A DNA stretch of 64,000 nt. Source: UBA5314 sp035560815 (GTDB lineage: Bacteria; Bacillota; Syntrophomonadia; Syntrophomonadales; Syntrophomonadaceae). This document shows positions 33,833-43,309 of this stretch, piece after piece; position 1 is the stretch's first letter, and the number at the start of each line of letters is the position of its first letter. The notes beneath the pieces are model-generated. The model did not search any database. It was not told the origin of the DNA and worked only from the letters and a program-made list of their open reading frames with translations. The position numbers and the translations under genes are program-made. Location of the stretch: NCBI GenBank assembly GCA_035560815.1, contig DATMYR010000069.1:148538-212537 (forward strand), read 5' to 3'.

Positions 33833-34681
33833 CTATTGGGGAAAGCTTATTGTAAAAGTAGTTCCCTGTTCCACATGGCTTTCCAGTTGCACCCGGCCTT
33901 TATATCTTTCTACCAGGTGTTTGATGGAGGTCAGACCCAAACCGCGGCTCCCATCCTCACCTTTGGTGGTGAAACCCGGTTCAAACATTTGGGATTGAAT
34001 TTCTTCCGTTATAAATCCGGGGTTATGGGTCTGAATGAATATATAGGCCGAATTCTCATAAAATTTTAGTTCGACCTTTTTACTCTGGGGATCCATAGGT
34101 TCAACGGCTTCCAGGGCATTATTGAGCAGGTTGCCCAGAATAGTCACACTATCCAGAGGTCTAACTCTTAACCTGGAAAGGTCCGATTCTACCTCGACCT
34201 TAAAGGAAATCCCGCGGCTGGTGGCAGCGCCCATTTTGACCATAAGTAGAGCTGTTACCTCGGGAACGGCTAGCCGTAAAATCTCGCCGCTGACCTGGAC
34301 ATCATGGTAAAGCTCTGTAATATGCGCTTCAGCCTCTTCAACTGCTCCCAGACGCAGCAAACCGTACACTGTCTGCAGGTGGTTTACGAAATCATGCCGT
34401 TGGGTCCGGATCACCCGGTTCATCTCCTGTAAGTGTTCAATATGCAGTCTTTGCAGCTCAACTACTTGCTCTTGTTTCGTAATAACCAATAGCTTGCGCG
34501 TTAGAAAAAGTGATAGGAACACGGTGGCTAATATTACAAAGAGCATAGATACCATGATGAAATCCCGACTTACTACAAGATTAAGTCCTAACAAACATGA
34601 CTGGAAGTAGAAACCAAGTACTACCAGGACTACTGTTAAACCCAATAAACATGTAGCGTTAAATAAACCAGTTCCTTTCAT
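33833..34681 (-). CDS. agrC: GHKL sensor histidine kinase (AgrC-type)
   Basis: This 282-residue kinase has two membrane helices (about 10-32 and 40-62) and a coiled coil. The phospho-acceptor block is RTQRHDFVNHLQTVYGLL (His96), of the Spo0B/AgrC kind. GHKL ATPase motifs are NLLNNALEAV (N box) and GSRGLGLTSIKHLV (G box). It is short of the six or so sensor helices of S. aureus AgrC. The ATGA overlap with the upstream 5-TM protein suggests the two form one receptor. Confidence 0.88.
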   Translation of the reverse strand: MKGTGLFNATCLLGLTVVLVVLGFYFQSCLLGLNLVVSRDFIMVSMLFVILATVFLSLFLTRKLLVITKQEQVVELQRLHIEHLQEMNRVIRTQRHDFVNHLQTVYGLLRLGAVEEAEAHITELYHDVQVSGEILRLAVPEVTALLMVKMGAATSRGISFKVEVESDLSRLRVRPLDSVTILGNLLNNALEAVEPMDPQSKKVELKFYENSAYIFIQTHNPGFITEEIQSQMFEPGFTTKGEDGSRGLGLTSIKHLVERYKGRVQLESHVEQGTTFTISFPQ

Positions 34682-35175
34682 AAGGTGCTATCCTCTTCTA
34701 AATTTAATAAAGAACGGAGGTCGAATAACACAATCTTCTTGCTCCATATGAGGAATATACATCCAGATAGTATTAGGAATTCAGGGATTGGGAATAAGAT
34801 TCGCAGCAGAGGGTTTGCCATTACGGTAGGTAAGGAAAAACCGGTAATATAAGAAATAAAATAATTTAAAATCCCTTCTCCCAGGCATAGAAAAATAAAA
34901 CCTATACATGAAATGATTGCAGAATAAATAAAAGAAAGTCGTCCAATAACCACCAAACATACAATTAAAACAGGTAACTGAAGGAAGACATAGGTACCCA
35001 GTGGAAGTGAAAGTTTGTGCATGAAGTAACTGACAATAGATGTTAGTAGGGCAACAAAGAATGCCCTGGTAAAAGCAAGAGATTTTGTACCGGTTAATAC
35101 AAGACCCAGATATACTAAAATTAAGGTTTCCGGTAATGACTGCAGGAAAACTAAATAAAAGGGCATATAATCCAA
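34678..35175 (-). CDS. Five-helix membrane protein coupled to the Agr kinase
   Basis: This 165-residue, very hydrophobic protein has five predicted membrane helices and no soluble domain. It is the first gene of the agr operon and overlaps agrC by four bases (ATGA). It looks like the polytopic sensor half that the two-helix kinase lacks. TTG 35175 has GAGG upstream; ATG 35166 is an alternative. No named family recognised. Confidence 0.65.
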   Translation of the reverse strand: MDYMPFYLVFLQSLPETLILVYLGLVLTGTKSLAFTRAFFVALLTSIVSYFMHKLSLPLGTYVFLQLPVLIVCLVVIGRLSFIYSAIISCIGFIFLCLGEGILNYFISYITGFSLPTVMANPLLRILFPIPEFLILSGCIFLIWSKKIVLFDLRSLLNLEEDSTL

Positions 35176-35397
35176 GGGGAATCGCCTCGCACAAAAAAAT
35201 AGTTCCGCTACCCTTTAACTTCTCTAAATTCTTCCATATTCCTCCCAATCCATAAAATATCACCAGAAAGTGCCAAACGTCCTAGTATTGTTTTGGAATT
35301 TCATGCTAGAATTTGAGAAATAAACGTTCGGTCGATTCGAGAAACTGATTTCACGCACACGAATGGACAGATTGATCCTTGAATTCCAGATTGGCGG

Positions 35398-36159
35398 GTG
35401 AACGCAGTGGATAAGGAAAACTTCACCAAGACCCGGGCTGAAGATATTGCTACCGGGGTTAAGCGGGTTGGAATGGCAGGCGGAGTAGCCAGGTTGTTGA
35501 AAAACCTGTTAGGATTTATCGTGGTGACCGCTTTTATGCTCTTATTAATTTCCTGGGGAATACCAGCCTGGTTCTGCATTTTAGTCATCGTCATGATGGC
35601 AGCCTTTGTTGTATTGGAAGTGATCAGTTTGCGTAGAACCGCTCGGGTCAACCTGGAAGAGCTCAATGAACCGGAGCCAGAAGAAATCTACCTGGAACCC
35701 GGGGAAAAAGCGGTTCTCTGGATTCCAGGAGTGATGCGGGTTTGGAAGGCCAGGAGTTTCTCTATTCTAGGCACCGGCAAGGTCATGACACCGGAGAATA
35801 CAATGCTCCTGAGCAATCATGGAATTTGGATCCTTACCGTTCCACTGCCCGGGGTTGACAAAGTGGTTTCCGACACCGACATTGGTCAATGGCAATGGCT
35901 TACCGCCTGGCGCGATATCGAACAGTTATTGGCAGATATGTTGACCAGGGAAAGCCTTGTTGATACATTAAAGGAGTGCCGGGCCCGGAAAATCTGCTCA
36001 CTGGATCAGAGCGTTGGAATAAACTTTTCCGATCTGTCTCAGACCATTACCATCAAGCCAAAGGATCTAGAAACCTACGCCTACGCTATTCGCGATAAAG
36101 AAATCTACCTTAAAGCCCAGGGCAGCCTGACGCCATTTATGCAAAACCTGAAGCCATAA
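35398..36159 (+). CDS. Two-helix membrane protein of unknown function
   Basis: This 253-residue protein has two adjacent membrane helices (about 37-58 and 60-80) after a charged N terminus. A soluble C-terminal domain of about 170 residues follows with strand-rich sequence (MLLSNHGIWILTVPLPGVDKVVSDTDIGQWQW). It has the general look of a bacterial PH-like or YcxB-like protein. The start is GTG 35398 or GTG 35407; no clear ribosome site. It is divergent from the agr operon. Confidence 0.65.
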   Translation: MNAVDKENFTKTRAEDIATGVKRVGMAGGVARLLKNLLGFIVVTAFMLLLISWGIPAWFCILVIVMMAAFVVLEVISLRRTARVNLEELNEPEPEEIYLEPGEKAVLWIPGVMRVWKARSFSILGTGKVMTPENTMLLSNHGIWILTVPLPGVDKVVSDTDIGQWQWLTAWRDIEQLLADMLTRESLVDTLKECRARKICSLDQSVGINFSDLSQTITIKPKDLETYAYAIRDKEIYLKAQGSLTPFMQNLKP

Positions 36160-36160
36160 A

Positions 36161-37009
36161 TCACTTTAAGAGTTCAAAATGCATGGAATCGCTGTAACTG
36201 TTTCCCCAGCTAAAACCGGCTGGTTTAAATGCTTTCTCCCATAATATACCATTGGGGTCATTAGGCTCTAGAGCGGGATCTACGTATCTGAAATGATTAT
36301 TCGCATTAATATCGATCGCTGTTCCCCAGGAATGATTACTCAAACCGTTAGCCGGGTTCCAGTTCACATGTCTGGTTACAAAGGTACCGTCCATGGTCTT
36401 AATCAGGCTTAGAAGGGGAACCTCTTTTCCGTTGATTACCGCCGTGCCATTTTTAATATAGGTAAAAGCTTTTATAAAGTTGTCTTTGGCTGCTTTATTG
36501 ACCTGCACCTGCCTATTTAAGCCCGGAAGAGTAATGGTTACGATATTCTCAGCTATCCATTGTGGATCGATTTGGATTCTCCCGCCATCCGCTTCCTTAT
36601 AATGGAATTGTCCAAATGCACCCTGACTTTTACTGAGTTTCGGATAGGCATTATTGAGATCAGTGGACCGTGATACGGGTGCACTACTATCCTCGATAAT
36701 CGCTGTTTGGCTTTTGTTGACTGCCGAAGGTCCAGTTCCCTCATCTGATCTTTCTATTCCGGTATTGTCCGGATACACTTCTTTATCCTGAACATTGGGG
36801 CTTGTCTCTCCAGTAAAACTATTGAGGTTTGTTTGCTCTCCGGTTGGTTCTTTTATTGGATTCTGTAAAGCCTCGCTGCTGTCTTGCGTATGTACATTAC
36901 TTGAATCTAGGGTAGGTTTCGCTTTTGCATGGATTGCGTTTAGGCTAACCATTGATGTGATTGAAACCAAAACGATAAGTATAAGACTCCTTAAGACTTT
37001 CTTTTTCAT
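36161..37009 (-). CDS. Exported M15-family D-Ala-D-Ala carboxypeptidase-like protein
   Basis: This 282-residue protein has a signal peptide (about 1-29) and a 100-residue Ser/Thr/Asn-rich low-complexity linker. A C-terminal M15 peptidase domain follows (about 135-282). Zinc-ligand motifs are NHSWGTAIDIN (His and Asp) and DSMHFE (His). The likely role is peptidoglycan peptide trimming or a spore/cell-wall hydrolase. GGAGGAG precedes the ATG. Its stop nearly abuts the convergent gene at 36159. Confidence 0.88.
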   Translation of the reverse strand: MKKKVLRSLILIVLVSITSMVSLNAIHAKAKPTLDSSNVHTQDSSEALQNPIKEPTGEQTNLNSFTGETSPNVQDKEVYPDNTGIERSDEGTGPSAVNKSQTAIIEDSSAPVSRSTDLNNAYPKLSKSQGAFGQFHYKEADGGRIQIDPQWIAENIVTITLPGLNRQVQVNKAAKDNFIKAFTYIKNGTAVINGKEVPLLSLIKTMDGTFVTRHVNWNPANGLSNHSWGTAIDINANNHFRYVDPALEPNDPNGILWEKAFKPAGFSWGNSYSDSMHFELLK

Positions 37010-37165
37010 AAACTCCTCCGCTTACAACTGTTGACTACAGTGGTTGCCATCTTCTGGTCTCACTTACCTCCCATTCCCTTATTTTAGTTACAATTCTATC
37101 TTTGGGAATGAATTGCAGTCAAAGGTAAGATAAGGAAGTATTTAGGCCGGAGAGTTTAAGAGAGG

Positions 37166-37195
37166 GATCGGCCTGGTTAAAAAACCAGGCCGATC
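37166..37195. terminator. Thirteen-bp hairpin between M15 and TPM genes
   Basis: GATCGGCCTGGTT/AACCAGGCCGATC with a four-base loop. It lies after the minus-strand TPM gene, so it probably ends that transcript despite lacking a T run. Confidence 0.55.
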
Positions 37196-37263
37196 AGTGA
37201 AGCGGTATCAGAAAGTTATTCTTTAGAATTCATGGAAACCGAATGCCTCTGGCGAGCGGATTG

Positions 37264-38085
37264 TTAACGATCACTGCCGCCGCCGCCAAAGCCTCCGCCT
37301 CCTCCGGAGTCACTCCCTCCACCACGTCCACCCCCAAAACCCCCACGTAAGAGCATTCCCAGGAGCAATCCGGTCAAGAAGCCGTTGAGGAAATGGTTAT
37401 CCAGCCATAAGAGAATCAACAGAATGAGAACACCCAGTATCACCGCCCATGTGGGAAGCTTGGTCTTGGCCGGAGCCTTGTTTGCGGTCGAATTCGTCTG
37501 TCCCGGTGTTATGGTAACTCCATATTCGTGGGCAATCTCGTTAATCACAGCAATATAACCATCACGTAGACCCTGATCAAAATTGCCATTGCGGAAAGCA
37601 GGGATCATGTACTGGTCCTGGATTCTACCGGTTTTGGCATCCGGCAAGGCGCCTTCCAGTCCATACCCAACTTCGATCCGGGACATGTTGCCCGGAGTGC
37701 CTGAAGGGACGACTAAAATGAGTAAGCCATTGTTCAAGCTCTTATCACCCAACTGCCACTTGCGAGCAATAGCCAGTGAGACAGCGCTAATGGGTTGATC
37801 TTCCAGACTTTTTAGGGTGACCACCGCAACTTGAGCCTTGGTAGAACGTCTCAACTCCTGGCTGGTGTTAATAATCAAGGATTTCGTTTGATCAGACATT
37901 ACATTGGCCTGATCCAACACGTAGAAACCCGGACCCGGGTCGGGAATACTTAAAGCGGCTGCAATAGGAGATGGAAAAAATGCAAAACTCAAAAAAGCCA
38001 TTATTATTATAAAACTAATAATGATGGCTGAAGAGATTCGCATTCTCCTCCTGTTAAGGAAGCCCTTAGCTACACGTTTATTCAT
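37264..38085 (-). CDS. Membrane-anchored TPM-domain protein (YgcG-like)
   Basis: This 273-residue protein has an N-terminal signal/anchor (about 18-44) and a TPM domain (about 52-185: VLDQANVMSDQTKSLI and RIEVGYGLEGALPDAKTGRI). A membrane helix (about 213-232) and a Gly-rich tail (GGGRGGGSDSGGGGGFGGGG) follow. TPM proteins occur beside LemA, as here, and are envelope proteins of uncertain role. The LemA gene lies 14 bases upstream in the same operon. Confidence 0.9.
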   Translation of the reverse strand: MNKRVAKGFLNRRRMRISSAIIISFIIIMAFLSFAFFPSPIAAALSIPDPGPGFYVLDQANVMSDQTKSLIINTSQELRRSTKAQVAVVTLKSLEDQPISAVSLAIARKWQLGDKSLNNGLLILVVPSGTPGNMSRIEVGYGLEGALPDAKTGRIQDQYMIPAFRNGNFDQGLRDGYIAVINEIAHEYGVTITPGQTNSTANKAPAKTKLPTWAVILGVLILLILLWLDNHFLNGFLTGLLLGMLLRGGFGGGRGGGSDSGGGGGFGGGGSDR

Positions 38086-38099
38086 ACACTTTGACCCGT

Positions 38100-38657
38100 T
38101 TATTTAAAGTCAACTTGGGGAACTGATTTCGCTTTTTCGTCAACTTGAAAATATTCCCGGGTCTGAAAACCCAACATACCTGCCCAAATTGAAGTGGGAA
38201 AAGTCTTTATCTTGGCATTGTACACTTGAACACTGTCATTATAATCTTTGCGGGCAACCGCCAAACGGTTCTCTGTGCCAGCCAATTCATCCTGCAGCTG
38301 CCGGAAATTCGCATCTGACTTGAGGGTTGGATAGTTTTCTACCACCACCAGCAGTCGGGATAGGGTGGAAGACAACTGATCATTAGCAGCAGCCTTGTCT
38401 GCCACCCCTTGAGCGCCTACTAAACGGCTTCGTGCGTCAGCGATATTATCCAAAATACCCTTCTCCTGGCTGGCAAATCCTTTCACGGTTGCAACTAAAT
38501 TGGGTATCAGGTCGGCCCGTCTTTGCAGCTGGTTGTCGATTTGGCTCCATTTGCTGTTTACCGATTCATTAAGGCTGACCAGTCCGTTGTAGCTACCGAC
38601 ACCCCAAAATACAAACAGGAGCACTACCGCTAAAACAATAATCCAGGTCTTTTTCAT
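38100..38657 (-). CDS. lemA: LemA family protein
   Basis: This 185-residue protein has an N-terminal membrane helix followed by a long four-helix-bundle region (VNSKWSQIDNQLQRRADLIPNLVATVKGFASQEKGIL), the LemA signature. The C terminus ends REYFQVDEKAKSVPQVDF. It forms an operon with the TPM gene. The GGGAGGT ribosome site precedes ATG 38657. Confidence 0.95.
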   Translation of the reverse strand: MKKTWIIVLAVVLLFVFWGVGSYNGLVSLNESVNSKWSQIDNQLQRRADLIPNLVATVKGFASQEKGILDNIADARSRLVGAQGVADKAAANDQLSSTLSRLLVVVENYPTLKSDANFRQLQDELAGTENRLAVARKDYNDSVQVYNAKIKTFPTSIWAGMLGFQTREYFQVDEKAKSVPQVDFK

Positions 38658-38917
38658 TTCATAACCTCCCTAACCATATCATTGCTTGGACTGAATAATA
38701 TAATACCAGATATCCCACTTATTATATCATTTTTAAATTATTCCCTGTTTGCTTGAACAATCCGGCTCCTTAAATGGGTTAGAAAAGGCAATACCAAACA
38801 TCAGTAATATCCCCGGCCATAATAAAGCCACGAATATCAATTCGCGGCTTTTATTGCCTCTGGTTTGTTCATTTCCTGCTCGGAATAACTGGAACGGACT
38901 CGATCAGGTATTCTTGA

Positions 38918-39325
38918 CTACCAGTTCCAGGACCCATCCGGATTCCACCGGCTGGGACTGGGGTGCATAATACCGATAGCCACAAAGATGGTGTCGGACA
39001 GAGTGTTTTTCGTCTTAAAGTAGCCTATTTCATTGCAGGTGCTGTCAAGCTTATGGTTATTCTGGCGGCTTTCCAAGAGAGTTTCTGCTTTAATATTACT
39101 AATGTCCAAATCGGCGGGGTATTTTTTGCCGTCGATATAGGGTGGTGCATAATAGACACCGGTTTTTTGATCAACATAAACAATCACATAGGGGGGGGCA
39201 TCCTTGGCGATAATAATCCATTGGCCCAAAAGACCCAAGAGCACGGCTGCGCCTATTATAATCGCAATTACGCCATACAGTCTGTCCACAGGTTTACCTT
39301 TAACGATTTCTGAACTCATTTCCAA
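38918..39325 (-). CDS. Single-helix membrane protein of unknown function
   Basis: This 135-residue protein has one membrane helix (about 20-40) and an outside domain (YVIVYVDQKTGVYYAPPYIDG) ending in an unusual Trp/Asn/Ser-rich tail (SPSRWNPDGSWNW). TTG 39325 was chosen on GAGG spacing; GTG 39328 and ATG 39316 are alternatives. No family recognised. Confidence 0.6.
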   Translation of the reverse strand: MEMSSEIVKGKPVDRLYGVIAIIIGAAVLLGLLGQWIIIAKDAPPYVIVYVDQKTGVYYAPPYIDGKKYPADLDISNIKAETLLESRQNNHKLDSTCNEIGYFKTKNTLSDTIFVAIGIMHPSPSRWNPDGSWNW

Positions 39326-39328
39326 CAC

Positions 39329-39831
39329 TACCTCACATACTCTACCGAAATCTTTTCAGCATTAATAAATAATACCCAAAACTTCAATCTTTTCGTTTAA
39401 TACGAAGCCTACTATCGACTAGCAGGGCTGGCACCCGGGATTATCAATGTCAAGTTCAACATAAAGTCAGCAGTATCCTTTATTTCTTTAGAATACATGT
39501 GCAATACCCGCCCTCTATTTGCTTTTTGCCGACGCCTACATGTAACCCAGCACGAAGAAGTCCTCCCAATCATGTAAATTCTATAATAATAGTTCTTCAA
39601 TATAGAATCCATTCCTCTAATAATTTTTTTGAACTTTGAATTCATCAACAATGGAATCGGAAATTTTGCTGTCTTTGTCCAGGATGGAATAATAATCCTT
39701 ATTCAATAACTTTTCAGCCCTCATTCAGTTAAGTTTCAGTTAGGACAGATAAAGTATTCAGTAAGGTAAATGTGTAGACATTTGGATAGGAAGCATCATT
39801 TACCCAATAAAAAGTAAATGTGGAGTGGTGA
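39329..39831. other. AT-rich intergenic region upstream of the efflux operon
   Basis: About 500 bases without a credible gene. A minus-strand 79-codon open frame at 39412-39651 lacks a ribosome site and looks random. The right end holds the TTCAGT repeats described separately. Confidence 0.5.
39724..39762 (+). promoter_or_regulatory. TTCAGT tandem repeats upstream of the MacAB-like operon
   Basis: TTCAGT at 39724 and 39735 (11 bp apart) and a third at 39757 (22 bp on). A -10-like TAAAGT begins 15 bp after the second repeat (39750). The layout matches OmpR/PhoB-family sites and recurs at 46871 and 49302. Confidence 0.6.
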
Positions 39832-41277
39832 ATGCCTATGTCGGAATCCATGAATGTTCAACCCGAAACAGAGCAAGTCAAACTCGAAGAAGATCAGTTT
39901 CAAGTTCAATCAGATCATGCTCAATTGGACGCCCAGAATGTAAAGAAGGCCCTCATAAAGAATCGTATACATGGAATGTCCGGGAAGAAGAAGATCCTTT
40001 CGCTTTTGGGCGTCGTACTGGTTCTTGCGGCCGCGTGGTATGGCTGGTCTAAATGGTCAGGGACCAGCAAGAGCTCCGATTACCTTACGGCCACCGTTGC
40101 CAAAGGTACAATAAGTGACACGATAGAAGCCACCGGGACGTTGGAAGCGGTCAAATCATCGGATATGGGGTTTAAAAGTGACAATACCATCACCGCGCTC
40201 AACGTAAACCCCGGGGATCATGTAAAGCAAGGCCAAATTTTGGCCCAACAGGACCCTACCACCCTGCAGTCTTCTCTTCAGCAGGCCCAAAGCTCCCTTG
40301 AACAGGACCGGTACAATGTGCAGGCGGCCAGTTTGACCTATGAAACCAACCAGCAAACACTGGAACAGCAGCAGCAGCTCTATGACGCCGGAGCCGTATC
40401 CAAAGAGGATCTAAAAACAGCTACCAATACAGCCACCAAGAGCGAATGGGACCTTGCCACTGCTAAATCAAAATTGGTTAACGACCAGGCGAAAGTAAGT
40501 CAGGCTCAGTCCGATCTGGAAGGAGCTACTTTAATCGCGCCCTTTGATGGCATTATAGGAGCAGTCAACGGACAGGTGGGGCAGATCAACGGAATTAACA
40601 GCAGCTCCAGCACCCTGCTTACCATCATGAGTGAAGATTTGCAGTTGAGCGCCCTGGTAAATGAAGCCGATATTGGCCGGATCAAGGTAGACCAGGATGT
40701 AGAGTTTACCACCAGTACCTACACCGACAAGACTTTTAAAGGAAAAGTGCTGAGGATCACGCCCCAGGCCAAGACGGTGAGCAGTGTTCAGTATTATCCG
40801 GTACTGATTTCCGTTGAGGATCCAGATAAACAACTGCTCTCCGGAATGTCCGTTTCCGCCAACATTATCGTTTCGCGGAAAACGGATGTCTTAACCGTGC
40901 CGATGATGGCGGTGAGCTACGGCCAAACATATTCAACAACCAATACACAATCTACTTCAAGCACCCAGACCAGTACGCAAACTGCAGCGAAGAGCAGTTC
41001 CTCCAGTACTACGAATCAAGCGGGCAAACAGGCCGTGGTGGCGGTACTGCAGAACGGTAAACCAGCAGCCAGGACGGTGGTGCTTGGATTGAGTGACGGA
41101 TCCAAATACGAAATTACTTCGGGACTTAATGAAGGTGATAAGGTGATTGTCGGCACCAACACAGTCGATACTTCGTCATCCACTTCCACTAGCTCCAGCA
41201 GCTCCAGTAAGTCCAGTTCATCCAGTAAAAATCAAAACCAGGGTGGCATGGGCGGAGGACCTCCTCCGGGAATGTAG
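39832..41277 (+). CDS. macA: MacA-like efflux adaptor (HlyD/RND adaptor family)
   Basis: This 481-residue adaptor carries a cytoplasmic Gln/Glu-rich N terminus, one membrane helix (about 58-75) and a lipoyl/HlyD segment (SDTIEATGTLEAVKSSDMGFK and VNPGDHVKQGQILAQQDPTTLQSSL). A coiled-coil hairpin (about 145-225) and beta-barrel region follow. The C terminus is an extended Ser/Thr/Gln-rich, then Gly/Pro tail. It links a MacB-type permease to the outside; in a Gram-positive it may present substrates to the cell wall. ATG 39832 with GGAG. Confidence 0.9.
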   Translation: MPMSESMNVQPETEQVKLEEDQFQVQSDHAQLDAQNVKKALIKNRIHGMSGKKKILSLLGVVLVLAAAWYGWSKWSGTSKSSDYLTATVAKGTISDTIEATGTLEAVKSSDMGFKSDNTITALNVNPGDHVKQGQILAQQDPTTLQSSLQQAQSSLEQDRYNVQAASLTYETNQQTLEQQQQLYDAGAVSKEDLKTATNTATKSEWDLATAKSKLVNDQAKVSQAQSDLEGATLIAPFDGIIGAVNGQVGQINGINSSSSTLLTIMSEDLQLSALVNEADIGRIKVDQDVEFTTSTYTDKTFKGKVLRITPQAKTVSSVQYYPVLISVEDPDKQLLSGMSVSANIIVSRKTDVLTVPMMAVSYGQTYSTTNTQSTSSTQTSTQTAAKSSSSSTTNQAGKQAVVAVLQNGKPAARTVVLGLSDGSKYEITSGLNEGDKVIVGTNTVDTSSSTSTSSSSSSKSSSSSKNQNQGGMGGGPPPGM

Positions 41278-41305
41278 ATATAGGGCTATCAAGGGGGGAT
41301 ATGGT

Positions 41306-42076
41306 ATGCAAGAGACGCTTATTGATTTAAAGAACATTGTTAAGACCTATTACGGGGCCGGTGAGCCGGTTTATGCGCTGCGATCAATATCACTGTGTAT
41401 AAACAATGGTGAGATGTTGGCCATCATGGGCCCCTCCGGCTCTGGCAAGTCAACTTTAATGAATATCCTGGGCTGCCTGGATAAGCCGGATGAAGGTAGT
41501 TATATTTTTGCCGGCCAGGATGTCATGGGATTGGATCGAGATCAGCTGGCCAATCTTCGAAACATTCTCATCGGCTTTGTTTTTCAAAACTTCAATCTAT
41601 TAGGAAGAGCCTCGGCCTTGGAAAACGTGTGCCTTCCTTTGATCTATGCCGGAGTTCCAAGCAAGGAGAGAGAAAAACGGGGGCGGGAAATGTTGAGCCT
41701 GGTGGGGCTGGAAGGCCGTGAACATCATCTACCCAGACAATTGTCCGGTGGGCAGCAGCAGCGGGTGGCAATCGCCCGCTCCCTGGTCAACCAGCCTGGT
41801 CTGTTATTGGCTGACGAACCTACTGGAGCTTTGGACACCAAGACCAGTGTGGAGATCATGTCGCTCCTACAGAGATTGCATCGCGAACAGGGCCTATCTG
41901 TTGCCATAGTCACCCATGAGCCGGACATTGCACTGTATTGCCAGCGAATCGTACGTCTGAGCGATGGTTTGATAGTCAGCCAGGAAACCGTTGCCGAACC
42001 CACTCAGGCCAATGTTCAAAGTATCACTGCAGAAACAGCAAGTGAACCATATCTGGCTCGTGTTCAAGCCGGATAA
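41306..42076 (+). CDS. macB: MacB-type ABC transporter ATP-binding protein
   Basis: This 256-residue ATPase has Walker A GPSGSGKST, signature LSGGQQQRVAIARSL, Walker B LLLADEPTGALD and the switch His in VTHEP. This is the LolD/MacB-type subfamily. AAGGGGGG is eight bases before ATG 41306; the upstream open frame overlaps macA and is rejected. It is followed by a permease, making a split MacB of two polypeptides. Confidence 0.95.
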   Translation: MQETLIDLKNIVKTYYGAGEPVYALRSISLCINNGEMLAIMGPSGSGKSTLMNILGCLDKPDEGSYIFAGQDVMGLDRDQLANLRNILIGFVFQNFNLLGRASALENVCLPLIYAGVPSKEREKRGREMLSLVGLEGREHHLPRQLSGGQQQRVAIARSLVNQPGLLLADEPTGALDTKTSVEIMSLLQRLHREQGLSVAIVTHEPDIALYCQRIVRLSDGLIVSQETVAEPTQANVQSITAETASEPYLARVQAG

Positions 42077-42100
42077 TGAATTGATAAGGTGGGACTAAAT

Positions 42101-43309
42101 ATGGATTTACTTTCAACCCTGCAAATGGCATGGAGAAGCCTGTTGACGAATAAAATGCGTTCATTTCTAACCATGCTGGGTGTAATTATCGGCGTAGGCG
42201 CGGTGATCGCGATGGTTGCTCTAAGCCAGGGAACTTCTTCCGGCATCACGGATAGAATTTCCAGCATGGGGGCTAATCTTTTAACGATTTCTGCCGGGGG
42301 CAGCAGTGGGCCCATTCGAGGCACCAACACTGCCAAGTTGACCAATGGTGATGTCGAAGCCATTAAAGAATTACCCCTGGTCAAGTATGTGGCTGCCGAG
42401 TCCAGTGTAAGCAGTGCCACCGTGGCCGTAGGGAGCACAACCTGGACGACCACGGTGGATGGAACGGCGCCAGAGTTGCAGAAAATCAAGGACTGGCCTA
42501 CAGTTCAAGGAGACTTTTTTACCCAAAGCGACCTTAACAGTATGAACCGGGTTGCAGTACTGGGCAATACAGTAGTCACCAACCTCTTTTCCAGTGCATC
42601 CAACGCTTTAGGAAAAACCATACGCATCAACGGATTGGACTTCACAGTGGTCGGCGTACTTAAGTCAAAAGGCAGCAGCGGCGGTTCGGATCAGGATGAC
42701 ATTATTTACATCCCTTTGACTACTGCTCAACAAAGGCTTATCGGGTCCCAAACGGTGCGCTCCATAAATGTGCAGGCCAGCAGTGCGGCCGCTCTTACGC
42801 CCTTGAAAGATTATATTACTACTCTGCTGCGCCAGCGTCACCGATTGGCAACCACGGCGGATGATGATTTTCGCATACGGGACATGGCCGAGGTTCTATC
42901 AACCGTTCAGGACACTAGCAAGATGATGACCTTCTTATTGGGAGGCATCGCGGCGGTCTCCTTGCTAGTAGGGGGAATCGGCATTATGAATATCATGCTG
43001 GTCTCGGTCACTGAGCGCACTCGGGAAATTGGAATACGCATGGCCATAGGGGCAACCACCCGGGCTATTCTTTCCCAATTCCTAATAGAAGCTTTGTTAT
43101 TATGCTTTATCGGGGGAATAATCGGGGTCATTCTAGGATGGGGAGCCTCACAACTATTGAGTCTACTGGCGGGTTTGACCATGAAGGTAGTCCCCTGGCT
43201 GGCTGCGTTAGCACTGGGGTTCTCCGTAATGATTGGCCTATTTTTCGGTTACTACCCAGCGAGAAAAGCGGCCAATTCCAATCCTATCGAGGCGCTACGC
43301 TTCGAATAA
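42101..43309 (+). CDS. MacB-type ABC transporter permease
   Basis: This 402-residue protein of the FtsX/MacB family has an N-terminal helix (MLGVIIGVGAVIAMVAL), a large outside MacB-PCD domain (about 45-275) and three C-terminal helices (about 285-395). TERTREIGIRMAIGATTRAILSQFLIEA is the FtsX signature. ATG 42101 follows AAGGTGG. It completes an adaptor-ATPase-permease efflux system probably exporting peptides, lipids or antimicrobials. Confidence 0.95.
   Translation: MDLLSTLQMAWRSLLTNKMRSFLTMLGVIIGVGAVIAMVALSQGTSSGITDRISSMGANLLTISAGGSSGPIRGTNTAKLTNGDVEAIKELPLVKYVAAESSVSSATVAVGSTTWTTTVDGTAPELQKIKDWPTVQGDFFTQSDLNSMNRVAVLGNTVVTNLFSSASNALGKTIRINGLDFTVVGVLKSKGSSGGSDQDDIIYIPLTTAQQRLIGSQTVRSINVQASSAAALTPLKDYITTLLRQRHRLATTADDDFRIRDMAEVLSTVQDTSKMMTFLLGGIAAVSLLVGGIGIMNIMLVSVTERTREIGIRMAIGATTRAILSQFLIEALLLCFIGGIIGVILGWGASQLLSLLAGLTMKVVPWLAALALGFSVMIGLFFGYYPARKAANSNPIEALRFE

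Noticed and set aside
34781..35263. Overlapping minus-strand frame over the 5-TM agr gene
   Set aside because: It is a shadow frame; the 34678-35175 frame gives clean membrane helices and the ATGA overlap with the kinase.
39412..39651. Minus-strand 79-codon open frame in the gap before the efflux operon
   Set aside because: No ribosome site, poor codon pattern and no recognisable protein features.
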